A stretch of DNA of 64,000 nt from Dendrobium chrysotoxum. Taxonomy: Eukaryota; Streptophyta; Magnoliopsida; Asparagales; Orchidaceae. Below are positions 32,895 through 44,495 of this stretch, one piece after another. The number at the start of each line of letters is the position of its first letter. The first letter of the stretch is position 1. The notes beneath the pieces are model-generated. The model was given only the letters and a program-made list of their open reading frames with translations. It ran no database searches and had not been told where the DNA came from. The stretch covers positions 9,425,471 through 9,489,470 of the forward strand of contig CM034304.1 in the NCBI GenBank assembly GCA_019925795.1, in the 5' to 3' direction. The translations under genes were made by a program, and so were the position numbers.

Positions 32895-34867
32895 TGTCAT
32901 GCCTCAAAATCTAATTTGAAAGAATCATTTTTTTTATCTTTTATTAGATAATAACCAGGGCTATCTAATTTTATTTAATATAAGCTAGAAATAGAAATTA
33001 TTCTATTGATCAAAACATCAATAACATTTACATTCATTTCTCCAAAAATTATGTACAATGCTTAGGAACAAAAAAAAGTATATTATCCAGTCCTGAGTAC
33101 AAAAGAATAACTAAGATAAGAGAAATAAAATCTAAGGAATCCTGATCAATTTTATACTCTTGATTTTTGCCCTGACCTGAAATCATTGAAATCACATATA
33201 ATGAGCTAAAAAACCCAGCATGTCACTAAATTCTACAGTTAAACTTAAAGCATGGTAAAGATACAGTATGCATATCATTAGTCATTTTGTAGTAGTGTCA
33301 ATCATTATGATCATGAATCTGTATAGTACAGAAATAGTAAAATATGTGAAGCAATAGAACAGTCGGTACTAACACAAAAAAATTAATATCAATAAACTAG
33401 TAAATTGATAAGCCGATAAATCACTGACTTAGTATGGAGATTGAATAAAATAAAGAAAGGGGAAATCATGTAAATCAATAACCAAAAATATTTAAAAAAC
33501 TGTCAGAATCCATTACTATGTAGTACAATCAAATTAGTATACACAAGAAGTCTAACCATTCTATATTAGTATCCAATCACTATTATATATCATGTGCTTA
33601 ATATCACTTACTCAATATAGGAATCACGTACTCTTTATCAGTAGATCAATAATAGTTAATCAATAATAGATACAAAGATAGTTAATCATTAGCAGTAATA
33701 ATATTAATACATATAAAATTGATGGTAGTAATAGTGACTAGTATAGTCACAACAAAATAGTAATCAATAGGATAGTAAAATAGTATAGTGGCAGTAGTGT
33801 AGTAACTATTAGGTCAAACAATAAAAATGAACTAGTAACATGCATTTTAGTTATCATATTCAGTATTATTCAACAAGTAAGGTGTTCTGGCTATCATGGT
33901 ATTTTTTTAAGTATTTAGTAATCGATAGTCGATAACCATTGGCTCAGTAAATAGAGTCGTCACTTTTTGCCAATTAACAAAATAATAACTTCTTTATAAC
34001 TCTCAATCATTGTATCACGTGAGACACTAGAGGATAAGAATAAACCATTATATTTAAAGGATAGCTCGTCAACCCACAATCTTGTACAGGAATATCAATC
34101 TTGAACCAACAGGTCAACGAGTCTTTACTTATTTCAAACACACATATTATTATAAAAGTAATAGCAACTAGCTATTACCAAGTCATATGCCTATTTTCAT
34201 TCATTATGCTTGTGTTAGCAGTATACTTTTACCATATATTAAAATTCTATTATGTGAAAATTAAATAAAGAAGCATCACTTTTTTTTTTACGCAGTGAAA
34301 TCTCAAAATTAACTGGTGAAATCAGTCAGAATATTCAGTACTATAATATATAAAAAGTTGTACAATCAAAGCTCGATAAATATGTGGGAAAGGTAATACA
34401 AATTAATTCAGTAAAACTTAGACATTTGAAATCAAAATATATAAAAATAGAAATAGGATAAAAGTTCTTTACCTTGAAGTGAGCAATTTTCATAAAAGCG
34501 ATAAAGAAAATCAGCAAGAAAAATTTGAACTTTTCCTTCCTCTCTCCTCCTCTCCACCTCTCGCATTTCTTCTCACTTAAGCTAGCACTGATGGGTGAGA
34601 GAGGTTGTTGAGTGGAGAGAAAATGTATAAAATAATAATTTTTAGTGTGTAGCACTGCAATGCCACCACCTAGCATCGTAGCGTTGGATGGTAAATTCAT
34701 AATTACTGTAGAATATATATTCCAATGCCACGATGATATTTTCTAGCACCCCTATACCCTCAAACTAGTATCATAGTTCTCAAAGGAATAGTGTTACTGC
34801 ACTATAGTTCAGATAGGAATTCAAGTTTTATTTTTAAATTTTTTTTCAAAAAATAAGAGTCATTACA
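32895..34867 (+). mobile_element. Solo LTR inserted in the satellite (Ty3/Gypsy Tekay/Del-like ends)
   Basis: Starts TGTCATGCCTC and ends GTCATTACA, flanked by CTTCT (32890-32894) and CTTTT (34868-34872), a 5-bp target duplication with one mismatch. The satellite runs on both sides. TGTCATGCCYC...TTACA termini resemble Tekay/Del chromovirus LTRs. No gag or pol is attached, so it is probably a solo LTR from intra-element recombination. The strand is assumed from the TG..CA reading and the family resemblance. Confidence 0.65.
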
Positions 34868-35395
34868 CTTTTAACCCCTATCGCCTAAAGACTATGGTTC
34901 TTTTGACCTCTACCACTAACTGAATATAGTCCTTTGACCTCTATCATGCATTAGCTATGGTAGTTAGACCATCATCACCTGACTGCAGTCCTTGAACCAT
35001 CACCACCTGGCTACAGTCCCCGAACAACCATTACCCAGCTAAGGTCTTTCTAATTATTATCATTTGACTATGTTCCTATGACCACCATTATCATACAATG
35101 GTTCTCAAACCACCATTGCTCAAAAATTTTCTTCTAACCATTATCACCTAATAATAACCCTTGGACCACAATAACCTATCTATGGACTTCTGACCATCAT
35201 AATCCGATTATGATTTTTTGACCACCATCACTTAACTATAGTCCTTCTGACATTTGTCACCTGACGATAATAGTCCTTCGACCTCCATTGCTCTCTAAAT
35301 ATGGTCCTCCAAATATTATGCTCCTTAGACTACCATCGCCCAATTATGGTCCTTGGACCACCATTATCTGACTATGGTTCTTCTCATCAGTGTTG
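34868..35395 (+). repeat. Degenerate satellite, continuation
   Basis: Same 26-30-bp unit and orientation as 31820-32894. Confidence 0.82.
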
Positions 35396-35744
35396 ATATA
35401 GCTAGTCTGACACATATTGAATTCATCATCTACCTTCATTAATAATGCTAATGCAGGTCATCAAGTATAAGATTAGTGCATGCCATCAATATCAACTTTA
35501 ACTCTCAACTTCTATACTATAATTTATGATGGGTTTCTACCATAAGACTATTTCAACTTCATCCAAGTAATATGTTCTCTATAGTGTATTCATGCCCACG
35601 CTCGAGGAAGAGCATCATTTGTAATCGATAATAAATAATAATAAAATCATTTTAACTAGGCATACCCCATGTTTTATTTCCTAGGTTTTTTATGTAAAAA
35701 CTCTCTTGTCTCTTACAACTCTTGCACCCCACTCTTATTTGTGT

Positions 35745-36400
35745 GTTGGATCTTCATGCAAAGTTAGGATATTAAACTCTTTATCTCTCTACTACTATGA
35801 ATGTTCTAGCATGCAACATATATAAATCATAAATTAATTTGTGATTATTTAATCCAGTTCATTATTATTATTTTTTAAATAAACATAAATATATTTGTAA
35901 GAATAAACAAACAAATAAATTATTATTCAAATACATTTATTTATTCATTAACTTTTTAAATTTTTGTTCAACTATGTTCATTAAGTGATTGCGATTGGGT
36001 GCTTCAAGGTGTGTCTTTTTGCATAGAATTAGTGCTATATAAGGAAAAAAAATTATCCATACTAAGAGTAATATTTAAAACTTAAAATTTTATCATTAAT
36101 TCAACACAATACATTGAGATGCTTTTATTCACTAATTAATTATATCTTGAGCTCATGCTCTTAATTTATAGTTTCATATGTTCAATCACCTAGATTTTCC
36201 TCTTAATTAAAATAGGTCCTAAAATGTTAAAAACTTCAAATAAGATTCCCTAGTCAAATTATTATATGTTTTAAATGCAAGCATGAATGAGGAAAAAATT
36301 AACTTTTATGTATAGTACTTCCTATGTTTTTTGCTAGAATATTCATAGCAGTAGAAAGAGTTTAATGTCTTAGTTTGTATGAAGATCCATCACATATACA
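35745..36400. repeat. Long imperfect inverted repeat
   Basis: Arm 35750-35822 (GGATCTTCATGCAAAGTTAG to GAATGTTCTAGCA) matches the reverse complement of 36332-36395. Weaker similarity extends outward to about 35600 and 36500, so the arms are probably 200-300 bp around a centre near 36070. The intervening sequence (35396-36589) is AT-rich with no gene. Confidence 0.65.
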
Positions 36401-36589
36401 AGTAAGAGAAAAATTCAAAAGACATAAAAGTTTTTATATGAAAATCAAAAAAGAAAAAAAAATCACTATGCTTGCATAAAATGATCTACTATATATCTTA
36501 AAGATCATTTTTTCCTTAATTTTCCCTCAATTAGAGATGATAATATTACAATGTTATGAATGCTAAGTTGGTTTCCTATAATTGTATTA

Positions 36590-36780
36590 CAGATTATTAC
36601 ATAAGTAATAGTGAATGATGATAGTTGGACAATAACAACTGGGTGATAACAATTACATGAAGTCAGTTTGGCATTGACAATTGGGTAACAATGGTTAGAC
36701 CATTGTTGTCAGGTGATGGTAGTCATTCGATGATGGTTGGACAATGGGTGTCAGATGATGATGGTTATTAGTACTTATTG
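36590..36780 (-). repeat. Satellite in inverted orientation
   Basis: The complement of the 31820-35395 unit (GATGATGGTTGGACAATGGG and similar). It lies on the other side of the inverted repeat, as an inverted-repeat element would require. Confidence 0.65.
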
Positions 36781-36784
36781 TAGG

Positions 36785-37063
36785 TGTTGATAATTAAATA
36801 TGGCTCTAAAGTTATTTAGATCTTTATGTTCTCTCCTAAGTTTAGGTCTATTTTGCTAGAGTTACTAGAATTAATCACTACCATATTAATATTAAAACAT
36901 GTGAAAGAATCAATAAAATCAATTATTATAATATATATTCATTATTAATAATATTCTTTTTTACTTTATTTTATTTTTAATATATAGGTACTCTTGTATC
37001 AATATATTATTCAATTCAATAAAGTGTAATATGATTATAGATTTTATATCATGATATCAGAGC
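36785..37063 (+). repeat. Short Copia 5' LTR with primer site (element H remnant)
   Basis: TGTTGATAATTAAATATGGC at 36785 to TATATCA at 37051 (267 bp), followed at once by TGATATCAGAGC (37052-37063), a tRNA-Met primer site with one change. About 200 bp of leader-like sequence follows, with no gag frame. No 3' partner is in the window. Confidence 0.6.
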
Positions 37064-37260
37064 TAGGGTTAGAGGAATTTCAAAGTCATCCTAATTTTGT
37101 TTTTGATAATCATATACTTCGGTGCAAATGTGGATCTTCTTTATCTCACTAGTTTCGCAAGATCATATTCATCATGCAATCTTTATTCTACCCTAACCAC
37201 ACATCAATTGTTATTCTATTGTTATAATTAAAAATCTAACTGATTCAGGATCTTTCTAAA

Positions 37261-38419
37261 TGACTGAAACTAAGCTTTCCAAATAAGGATTCAGGTTGTG
37301 TAGAAGGACCTGTTATTTCAAAGACACAAACACACACCCACAAACCACTTAAATGAAAGAACTAGATTCAAAAATTTGCAAATTCATTTTGCCTACAATT
37401 AGAACAATATGAATTATATTATTAAGTAATATTAATTTTAGATAACTAAAGAATAAGAATAATTCTTTTTGCTATAATAATAAAATCAACTAACTAATTA
37501 ATTAGTTTCAATTAATTAGTGTTTCATTTTGGAACATCCACAAGAATATAACTAAGAGGTTCTTATAATCAATCAAATCATACTTAACTAAAATTTGAAA
37601 GATCAATCAAGATAAATCATAACCTTGTAAACTTCAACAATGGAAAATAATCATCTCCAAGAATAGTAAGGAAATCTACAAGAAACAAACACATGTGAGT
37701 TACGTAGTTCAACACATTGCCTACATCCCTTGGAAGAAGAGATGGATTATCTTTTATTATTTGTATAGTAGAGTACAAAAGCGTTTACAAAAGTTTTAGA
37801 TCTTAGTAAATAATTCGAAGACATACAAATTTCTTAAGAAAATTTGAAAGGAAAGATTTCACTTAATCAGATCTTTTACTAAAACCAAGAAGAAAGAGAT
37901 TTGATTTTCCACTTTCTTCTTCCATCCTTCTATTGCTTTCGTTGCAAGAACCATACAATCACCCAATGCCCTAGCTTTAGGCTTATCATCAACCCTAAGT
38001 GCAAGATTCCACAACTAAGATAAAGTAGCAGGAATCTTACCTTTCTCACTCTTAATGCTTAAACACATACCCTTCCTCTCTAGTTCACCAAAATCCCAAT
38101 ATAAATTAGGAAGAAGCCCTTGGTTTCACTTTTCACCCAGCTTCTCACATGTTTGATCTTATGCTCTCGCTCCCAGTGCTTAGTTTGCCTCACAACTCTC
38201 CTCTCTCTCTCTCTCTCTCTCTCGCTCACTCTCTCTCTCCTTTATTTGGTCCACCTCCATAATAAGGAGAAACAAAAATAAGAGGTAATATAAGAGGCTA
38301 TATAAAGAGCTACCCAAGAAGAAAACATTATTAGCAATAATGTAAATAAGAATTTGTAAAACTAATTATTAGTACAAATTTAAATAAGTATTAATCTAAT
38401 ATTTGATTCAGATTTTACA
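37261..38419 (-). repeat. 3' LTR of element E (left boundary uncertain)
   Basis: Ends GATTTTACA at 38419, beside a purine tract (minus strand ATGGTGGAAAT, 38420-38430) and then RNase H of element E, so on the minus strand the LTR begins TGTAAAATC. The left edge is approximate. It contains a sequence typical of Tork-type LTRs around 37690-37760. No gene within. Confidence 0.5.
38199..38240 (+). repeat. (CT)n microsatellite
   Basis: CT-rich run with a few interruptions, inside the LTR of element E. Confidence 0.85.
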
Positions 38420-38886
38420 ATTTCCACCATGAATCAAATCTTAGATAAGTCAAGCCTCCTTATTCAAGAGGTTTACCTACTTGAAGCGCAATGCAATGCT
38501 TTTGGTTTTAAACACTACCTTCAAATGCATATAAGTAAGAATCTTATTTATATGAACTTTCTGAGCATCCATAATGCCTTTAGCTAGAATATCTATAATA
38601 AAATGTAATCTAATATCAATGTGCTTTATTTGTTTCATGAAATACCATTTTCTTCATCAACTGAGTTAGACTTTGATTGTCACACCAGATAATTAATTTT
38701 ATTTATTTGTTCTCAAGTCCTCAAGAAATATTTTCATCAAGATGCCTTCTTTTATTCTTTGAATAGTATCCATGTATTCTGCCTTAGTGTTTGATTGAGT
38801 AACAACTAACTAAAAATTTGATTTCCATCTCACTATATTATTGTAGCTATAAAGACAACATGTCAAAGATCTAAACTTATCCAGAT
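38420..38886 (-). pseudogene. RNase H C-terminal half of element E
   Basis: The minus-strand translation shows the Copia RNase H end: VTQSNTKAEYMDTIQ, then IKLIIWCDNQSLTQLM, NKAHIDIRLHFI, with stops. The frame runs straight into 54081 once the X/Y insertion and one CAGAT copy are removed: DSNYAGDLDK is split by the insertion. Element E is a Tork/Tnt1-type Copia element, judged by its integrase and RNase H wording. It is dead. Confidence 0.85.
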
Positions 38887-39139
38887 TATTACAAATCTGG
38901 GTTTCAAGGACTATGATTATGATGATTGCAAACATTTCTATTTCGGGATGATTGTCAAATCTTTCAGGTCCGCAGGATCAATTGAAAGTTCAAGCCAGCC
39001 CAAGATCTAGTCAGTCTATTTTGTAATTCAGGTCCAATGTACTATTTTCATCTTTATTGAGTCAAATATAATATAATTGATCCCCTGGCTGAGTAACCTT
39101 GCACACACACACTCAGGGGGAGAGTTTTTATTCATTTTT

Positions 39140-39940
39140 TTAATCGTCCTAAACGATATTCACATCGTCCTAGACGATCCAGTGAAAACAAAAACCCTAA
39201 TTAGGGCAACCAAGTTAAGTCTGTCTGATTAAGCAGATCATCCTTGACAATCCATCGATTGTACCGGGCGATAGGCTCAAATAAAAAATTCTTAGTCGCC
39301 AGATTAAGTTAAGCAAGTTTTTAATTTTAGAGATTTGGTCTGATCGTCCTAGATGATCTATTATAATCATGCCTAAATTAGTCTGGTGATTAAAGAAAGT
39401 AATTAAGATCTGATTGATATAATCATATCGTCCAGGATGATCGCAGGATCATATAGGATGATGTGTTAAAAATCCTGACCGTCTAGTGCCTATCACCTGT
39501 ACGTCCAAAGCTGTGTGTAGGATGATAATCCCATTTTTGAACTAATTATACGGGACGATACCCATATTATCTGATATGATCAAGTCATATTGAAATCATC
39601 CAGCATGTTATGACCTGTACGTCCAGAGCTATGACCGGATGATTTTGGCACTTTTTGAACTAATTGTACAGGACGATATACATATTGTCCTGGATGATCA
39701 AGTCATTTTGAGATCATCCAGCACAAGTTCCCCTGGATGACCAGAGCTATCTTCTGGATGAAATCCCTAATTTATACTAATTATCCCGGACGATCTCTGA
39801 ATCGTACGGGACGATCTGAATAACTCTTGTCTACTAATAGTCCAGAGGAACAAAATTGTCCAGGCTGATACATGTGATTTTGAACTAATCGTACAGGACG
39901 ATCGAGCGATCGTCCTGGATGATATTTAATGACCAGTTGA
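39140..39940. repeat. Palindrome array, element X 5' LTR
   Basis: Units such as ATCGTCCTAGACGATC (39164-39179) and GATCGTCCTGGATGAT (39908-39923), with ATCGTACGGGACGAT (39801-39815) as a mixed form. The array ends about 0.5 kb upstream of the TATA box. Confidence 0.83.
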
Positions 39941-40399
39941 GATTTAAGACAGTTTTTGAGCCCTCCTTTAAAAGATCTTTTTCTTTCAACAAGAAATTTT
40001 TTTTACCACTTTTCTTACCAGAGAAAACCTAGAGAGAGAGTGAGAACTTGGGAGAGAGAGAGGATCTTGTGAGGGGGAGTTTGTGAGGGATTCATAAAGC
40101 TTGCTCCAAGCAAGGATCAGAGTCATCTTCTCCAGTCGTCGTCTCTTGTCTTACTGGTTGTTCATGGTGGGATCGTTCCCAAGAAGATCTGGGTTCTTTA
40201 CCTGCTTCAAGAGAAAGTAAAATGTGTTCGGGTTCTCTGCCTGCTTCAGGAGGAAGCAAAAGGAGTTTAGGTTCTCTGCCTCACTAGGTTGGTGGAAAGG
40301 AGTTCTTGTACAGGCTTCTTTGCCTTACTGTGGGAGCAAAAGGAGAGTCACTTTGTGTTAGTGCAATACTCAGAGGGGAGGCTCTAGGGAGTGGACGTA

Positions 40400-40426
40400 G
40401 GTCAAGTTGCCTGAACCACTATAAAA
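40400..40426 (+). promoter_or_regulatory. LTR core promoter, element X 5' LTR
   Basis: GGTCAAGTTGCC (40400-40411, W-box dyad with one base lost in the right arm), then TATAAAA at 40420-40426. Transcription of the element would start just downstream. Confidence 0.68.
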
Positions 40427-40673
40427 TCTTGTGTGTTCTTTTCAATTACTTTATGCACTTATTTTTTATTGGTGATTGTGTGATTGTTCTTATTATTCTA
40501 TTATCATTAAACATCTGCACAACATCGCATGATTGTAAAAGTTTTAAAACATTCAAAAAGATTTTTGTAATCGTTATTTTGCTCTCAAAATTTTAAAACT
40601 ACCAATTCACCCCCCTCTTGGTTAGCCTCAAGACTAGTTCATAAGGGCTTAACATCCCTATCAAACTTTCAAG

Positions 40674-40685
40674 TGGTATCAGAGC
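40674..40685 (+). other. Primer binding site of element X
   Basis: TGGTATCAGAGC, two bases after the LTR; intact. Confidence 0.95.
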
Positions 40686-40726
40686 GGGATTCAAAAATTA
40701 AGTTTAAAAACTTTTGAATTTGATCC

Positions 40727-41434
40727 ATGGCTAACTTTGGTAATCGTAATACTGCTGAAGGTTATTCAATTACACGACCACCATTGTTTGATAACATACC
40801 TTTTGATTTTTGAAAAGCTCATATGTCCACCTTTTTACAATCAATTAATTATCGCATGTGGATGCTTCTTAAGGATGGCTATGAAGCACCTTTTAGAATG
40901 GTTAATAATGTTAAAACTAAACTGCCTTTCACTGAATGGACTCTTGATGATCGGAACTTTGCCTAACTGAATGCCAAATATTTGAACTATTTTTTCTGTG
41001 CCTTAAAATCTGAGGATTACATGCAGAGTAGCAATGGTGCATTGAAATTTGAAATTGCAAGTCTTAACAAAGAGAATGAATTTCTGAAAGTTAAAATTAG
41101 TGCTTTTGAGAAAAATGAAACACCTCCTACTTTTGCACAGTTTTATGCATCTCCACCTTTTGAAGAATCTATTTCAAAATCATCAAAGCATGTTACATAC
41201 AAACCTAGGAAGAGGCACTATCACCCACGTAGATTAGTTAACCCTTTTCCTGGTGTTAGATATTTTTCTTTTGGCATGTTAGGATATATTTCTCACACTT
41301 GTACTGTTCACCGTAGTATATATTGGGTGTGGAGGCCCAAACTGCCTCTTACACAGCACAGCACACATGCATTGCATTCTTCTTTTCATAAGACGGAACC
41401 TAAACCTGTTTGGGTTTCTAAATCTGATGTTTGA
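40727..41434 (+). pseudogene. gag: Hybrid gag: X N-terminus joined to Y C-terminus
   Basis: Starts MANFGNRNTAEGYS at 40727 with the capsid N-terminal segment (stops at FDF-stop-K and FA-stop-L). After LKSEDYMQ (about 41026) it jumps to ALKFEIASLNKENEFL, which in relatives lies several hundred residues later, in the coiled coil. The central capsid and first zinc knuckle are therefore missing. The second knuckle reads YFSFGMLGYISHTC (first part of CCHC damaged). The frame ends at 41432-41434, just before the protease in another frame. Such a Gag could not package RNA. Confidence 0.85.
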
Positions 41435-44400
41435 TGATTTTGTTGGTGTGCTCTCACACAAGACCTCATGAGAGCATGTGGTACCTGGACAGCGGATGTT
41501 CAAGACATATGACTGGAGATGTAAATCAGTTCATTTTACTGGAGGCCAGGGCTGGAGGCAAGGTTACACTTGGAGATAACACCACTAGGAGGGTGGTAGG
41601 TTCAGGTGTAATTGGTGATTCAAAGAATTTTATGATAGACAATATTTTGCTTGTAGATGGACTGAAACACAACTTGCTGAGCATCAGTCAACTCTTTGAC
41701 AAAGGATACAACATTAAATTCCTTCCCACTTGCTACATTTTAAGCTTAAATGATAAAATTATTTTGTACGGACAAAGGATCGACGATGTCTACAAGCTGG
41801 ATATAAGTTGCATTAAAGCTGAAAATTTAATTTACTTAAAAACTGCTGCTGATGAGTCCTGGTTGTGGCATAGGAGATTGTGTCATGCCAGTATAAAATC
41901 CCTTAGGAGAGTCACCAAAAAGGACTTAGTTAGAGGTGTCCCTAAGCTTAAGTTCACTAAGGACCACCTGTGTGATGCCTGTCAATTAGGGAAGCAAGTC
42001 CAGTCCTCCTTTCACTCTGTTAAGGACATTAGCACCTCTAGACCTTTAGAAGTCCTTCACATGGATCTCTTTGGACCCATTAACACTGCCAGCTTAGGGG
42101 GAAAAGTCTATGGTTTTGTGATTATTGATGATTACTCGAGGTTCACTTGAATTAAATTCCTATCACATAAATCTGAGTCATTTGATGAATTTAAGTCCTT
42201 CTCCACTTGGATTCAGAGGAAGTTTGATTGTGAGATCTTAACTATTCATAGTGATCATGGTGGAGAGTTTGAAAATGTGAAATTTGGAAGTTTTTTTGAG
42301 GAGTAAGTGATTAGTCACAATTTTTCAGCTCCTAGAACCCCTCAGCATAATGGGGTAGCTGAAAGGAAGAACATGACCTTAGTGGAAGCCGCTAGAGCCA
42401 TGCTTGCTGAGTATTCACTTCCAAAAAACTTTTGGGCTGAAGTGGTGAACACTGCCTGTTATGTGCTGAATAGAGTGAATATTAGATCAAATTTGAACAA
42501 AAAACCTTATGAGATCATCAAGTATAGAACTCCAAACCTGTCCCACCTCCATGTCTTTAGCTGTAAGGTTTTCATTCTAAACAACAGGAAATCATCCTTA
42601 GGAAAGTTTAACCCCAAATCTGATGAAGGAGTGTTCTTAAACTATTCTAGTGTGGGGAAATCCTTTAGGGTGTTCAATAAGAGGACTTTGGTGGTGGAAG
42701 AGACAACTCATTTGGTGTTTGATGAATCTGATCCTAAGGTGACTAGAGTTGAGGAAGAAGAAGAGGTAGAGGAGTTTACCCAAGGGGTTGAAAATGTAAA
42801 TCTAGAGGAAAGGGTATAACCTCAAATCGTATTGCCTAGAGATTGGAGATATTCTTTGAGTCATCCTAAAGAACTGATCTTAGGAGACCCTTCTGAAGGT
42901 GTTAGGACTAGGTATGAACTTAGGAAGGAAGTAAACCACTCTGCCTTTATCTCAATGACTAAACCCACCAACATCAATCAAGCCCTTTCTAATGAGTTTT
43001 GGATCTTAGCTATGCAAGAGGAACTGAATCAATTTATAAGGAATGATGTCTAGGAGTTAGTAGAAAGACCTAGGAATCAAAGTATAGTGGGAACCAAGTG
43101 GGTCTTTAAGAATACGATGAATGATTCTGGTGTGGTGGTTAGGAATAAAGCAAGATTGGTGGCTAAGGGGTATAATCAGATTGAAGGGATTGATTTTGAG
43201 GAGACCTTTGCCCCTGTAGCTAGATTGGAAGCCATTAGAGTGCTACTAGCCTTTACCTGTTATAAGGGATTTAAGCTGTTTCAAATGGATGTCAAGAGTG
43301 CCTTTTTAAATGGCGTAATAAAAGAGGATATTTTTGTAGAATAACCCCCAGGTTTTGAGAGTTTCCAATATCTAAATCATGTTTACAAATTAAAAAAGGC
43401 CTTATATGGATTGAAATAGGCACCAAGAGCTTGGTATGAGAGGCTTAGCACATTCCTGTTAGAAAGAGAGTTTGTTAAGTTGAGCGTAGACACCACCCTT
43501 TTTCTGAGGAGAATAGGAGATGACTTACTCATTGTCTAGATCTATATTGATAATATAATTTTTGGATCTTCTGATAAATATTTATGTGATGAATTTTCTA
43601 AAATAATGAGTAAGGAGTTTGAGATGAGTATGATGGGAGAATTGTCCTACTTTTTGGGGTTTAGCATAAGGCAAATGGATGATGGAACCTTTCTCAATCA
43701 ATCTAAATACACTAAGGATATTTTGAAGAAATATGAAATGGATAAAGCTAAGCCAATCAACACTCCCATGAGCTCCTCTGTTCAGTTAGATAAGGATTCA
43801 AGTGGAAAATCTATTGATGAGAAGAAGTATAGAGGAATAATTGGATCACTGCTTTACCTGACTGCTAGCCGACCGGATATCATGTTTAGTGTTTTCCTTT
43901 GTGCTAGGTTTCAGGCAGATCCTAAAGAGTCCCACCTGACTGCTATAAAGAGAATTCTTAGATATCTTTTAGAGACCCCAAATCTAGGAATCTGGTACCC
44001 TAGGCACAACGCCTCTTTTGAGATGATTGGATATTATGACTCTAACTTTGTAGGGTGTAGGGTGGATAAAAAGAGCACTTCTAGAACTTGTCAATTTATA
44101 GGACAGTCTTTAGTCTCCTGGTCCTGTAGAAAAAATAGAACTCAATTGTACTTTCCACTGGTGAAGCTGAGTACATTGCCTTAGGAAATTATGTGGCCCA
44201 AGTCCTTTGGTTGAAGCAATAAGTCTTGGATTTAGGATTACCTATGGGCATAATTTCTATTCTGTGTGATAATACTAGTTCCATCTGCATTTCTAAGAAT
44301 CCAATCCAATATTCTAAAACCAAACACATTGATATAAGGCATCACTTCATTAGGGACCATGTTACGTAAGGGGACATTGAGCTACATCATATATCAACTA

Positions 44401-44495
44401 AAAATCAACTGGCTGACATATTTACTAAACCACTAGCCTTTGACTTATTCAGCATTCTGAGGACCAGATTAGGAGTAATTGATATAAATACTTAA
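41435..44495 (+). pseudogene. pol: pol of element Y
   Basis: Protease MWYLDSGCSRHMTGD (41476 on; DSG intact). Integrase: RRLCHASIKSL and CDACQLGKQVQ, LHMDLFGPIN, SDHGGEFENV, NGVAERKNMT (catalytic residues present; stops at about 42148 and 42304). RT: GTKWVFKNTMND, QMDVKSAFLNG. The active-site box reads YIDN (about 43545), so the second Asp is lost. RNase H: IGYYDSNFVGCRVDKKSTS, and it ends at TAA 44493-44495 after GVIDINT. One frame (from 41431) serves most of the region, broken by stops, with a frame change in RNase H near 44130. Very similar to X pol at 47639-50849. Confidence 0.9.

Larger units (their letters stand above)
38887..40671 (+). repeat. Element X 5' LTR
   Basis: TATTACAAATC at 38887 to CTTTCA at 40671, followed by an intact primer site. 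The first two bases are TA rather than TG, as in the partner at 52261. A palindrome array of the GTCC/GGAC type lies at about 39140-39940. Confidence 0.93.

Noticed and set aside
34341..34700. Minus-strand ORF of 119 codons
   Set aside because: Inside the solo LTR; no domain and AT-biased residues.
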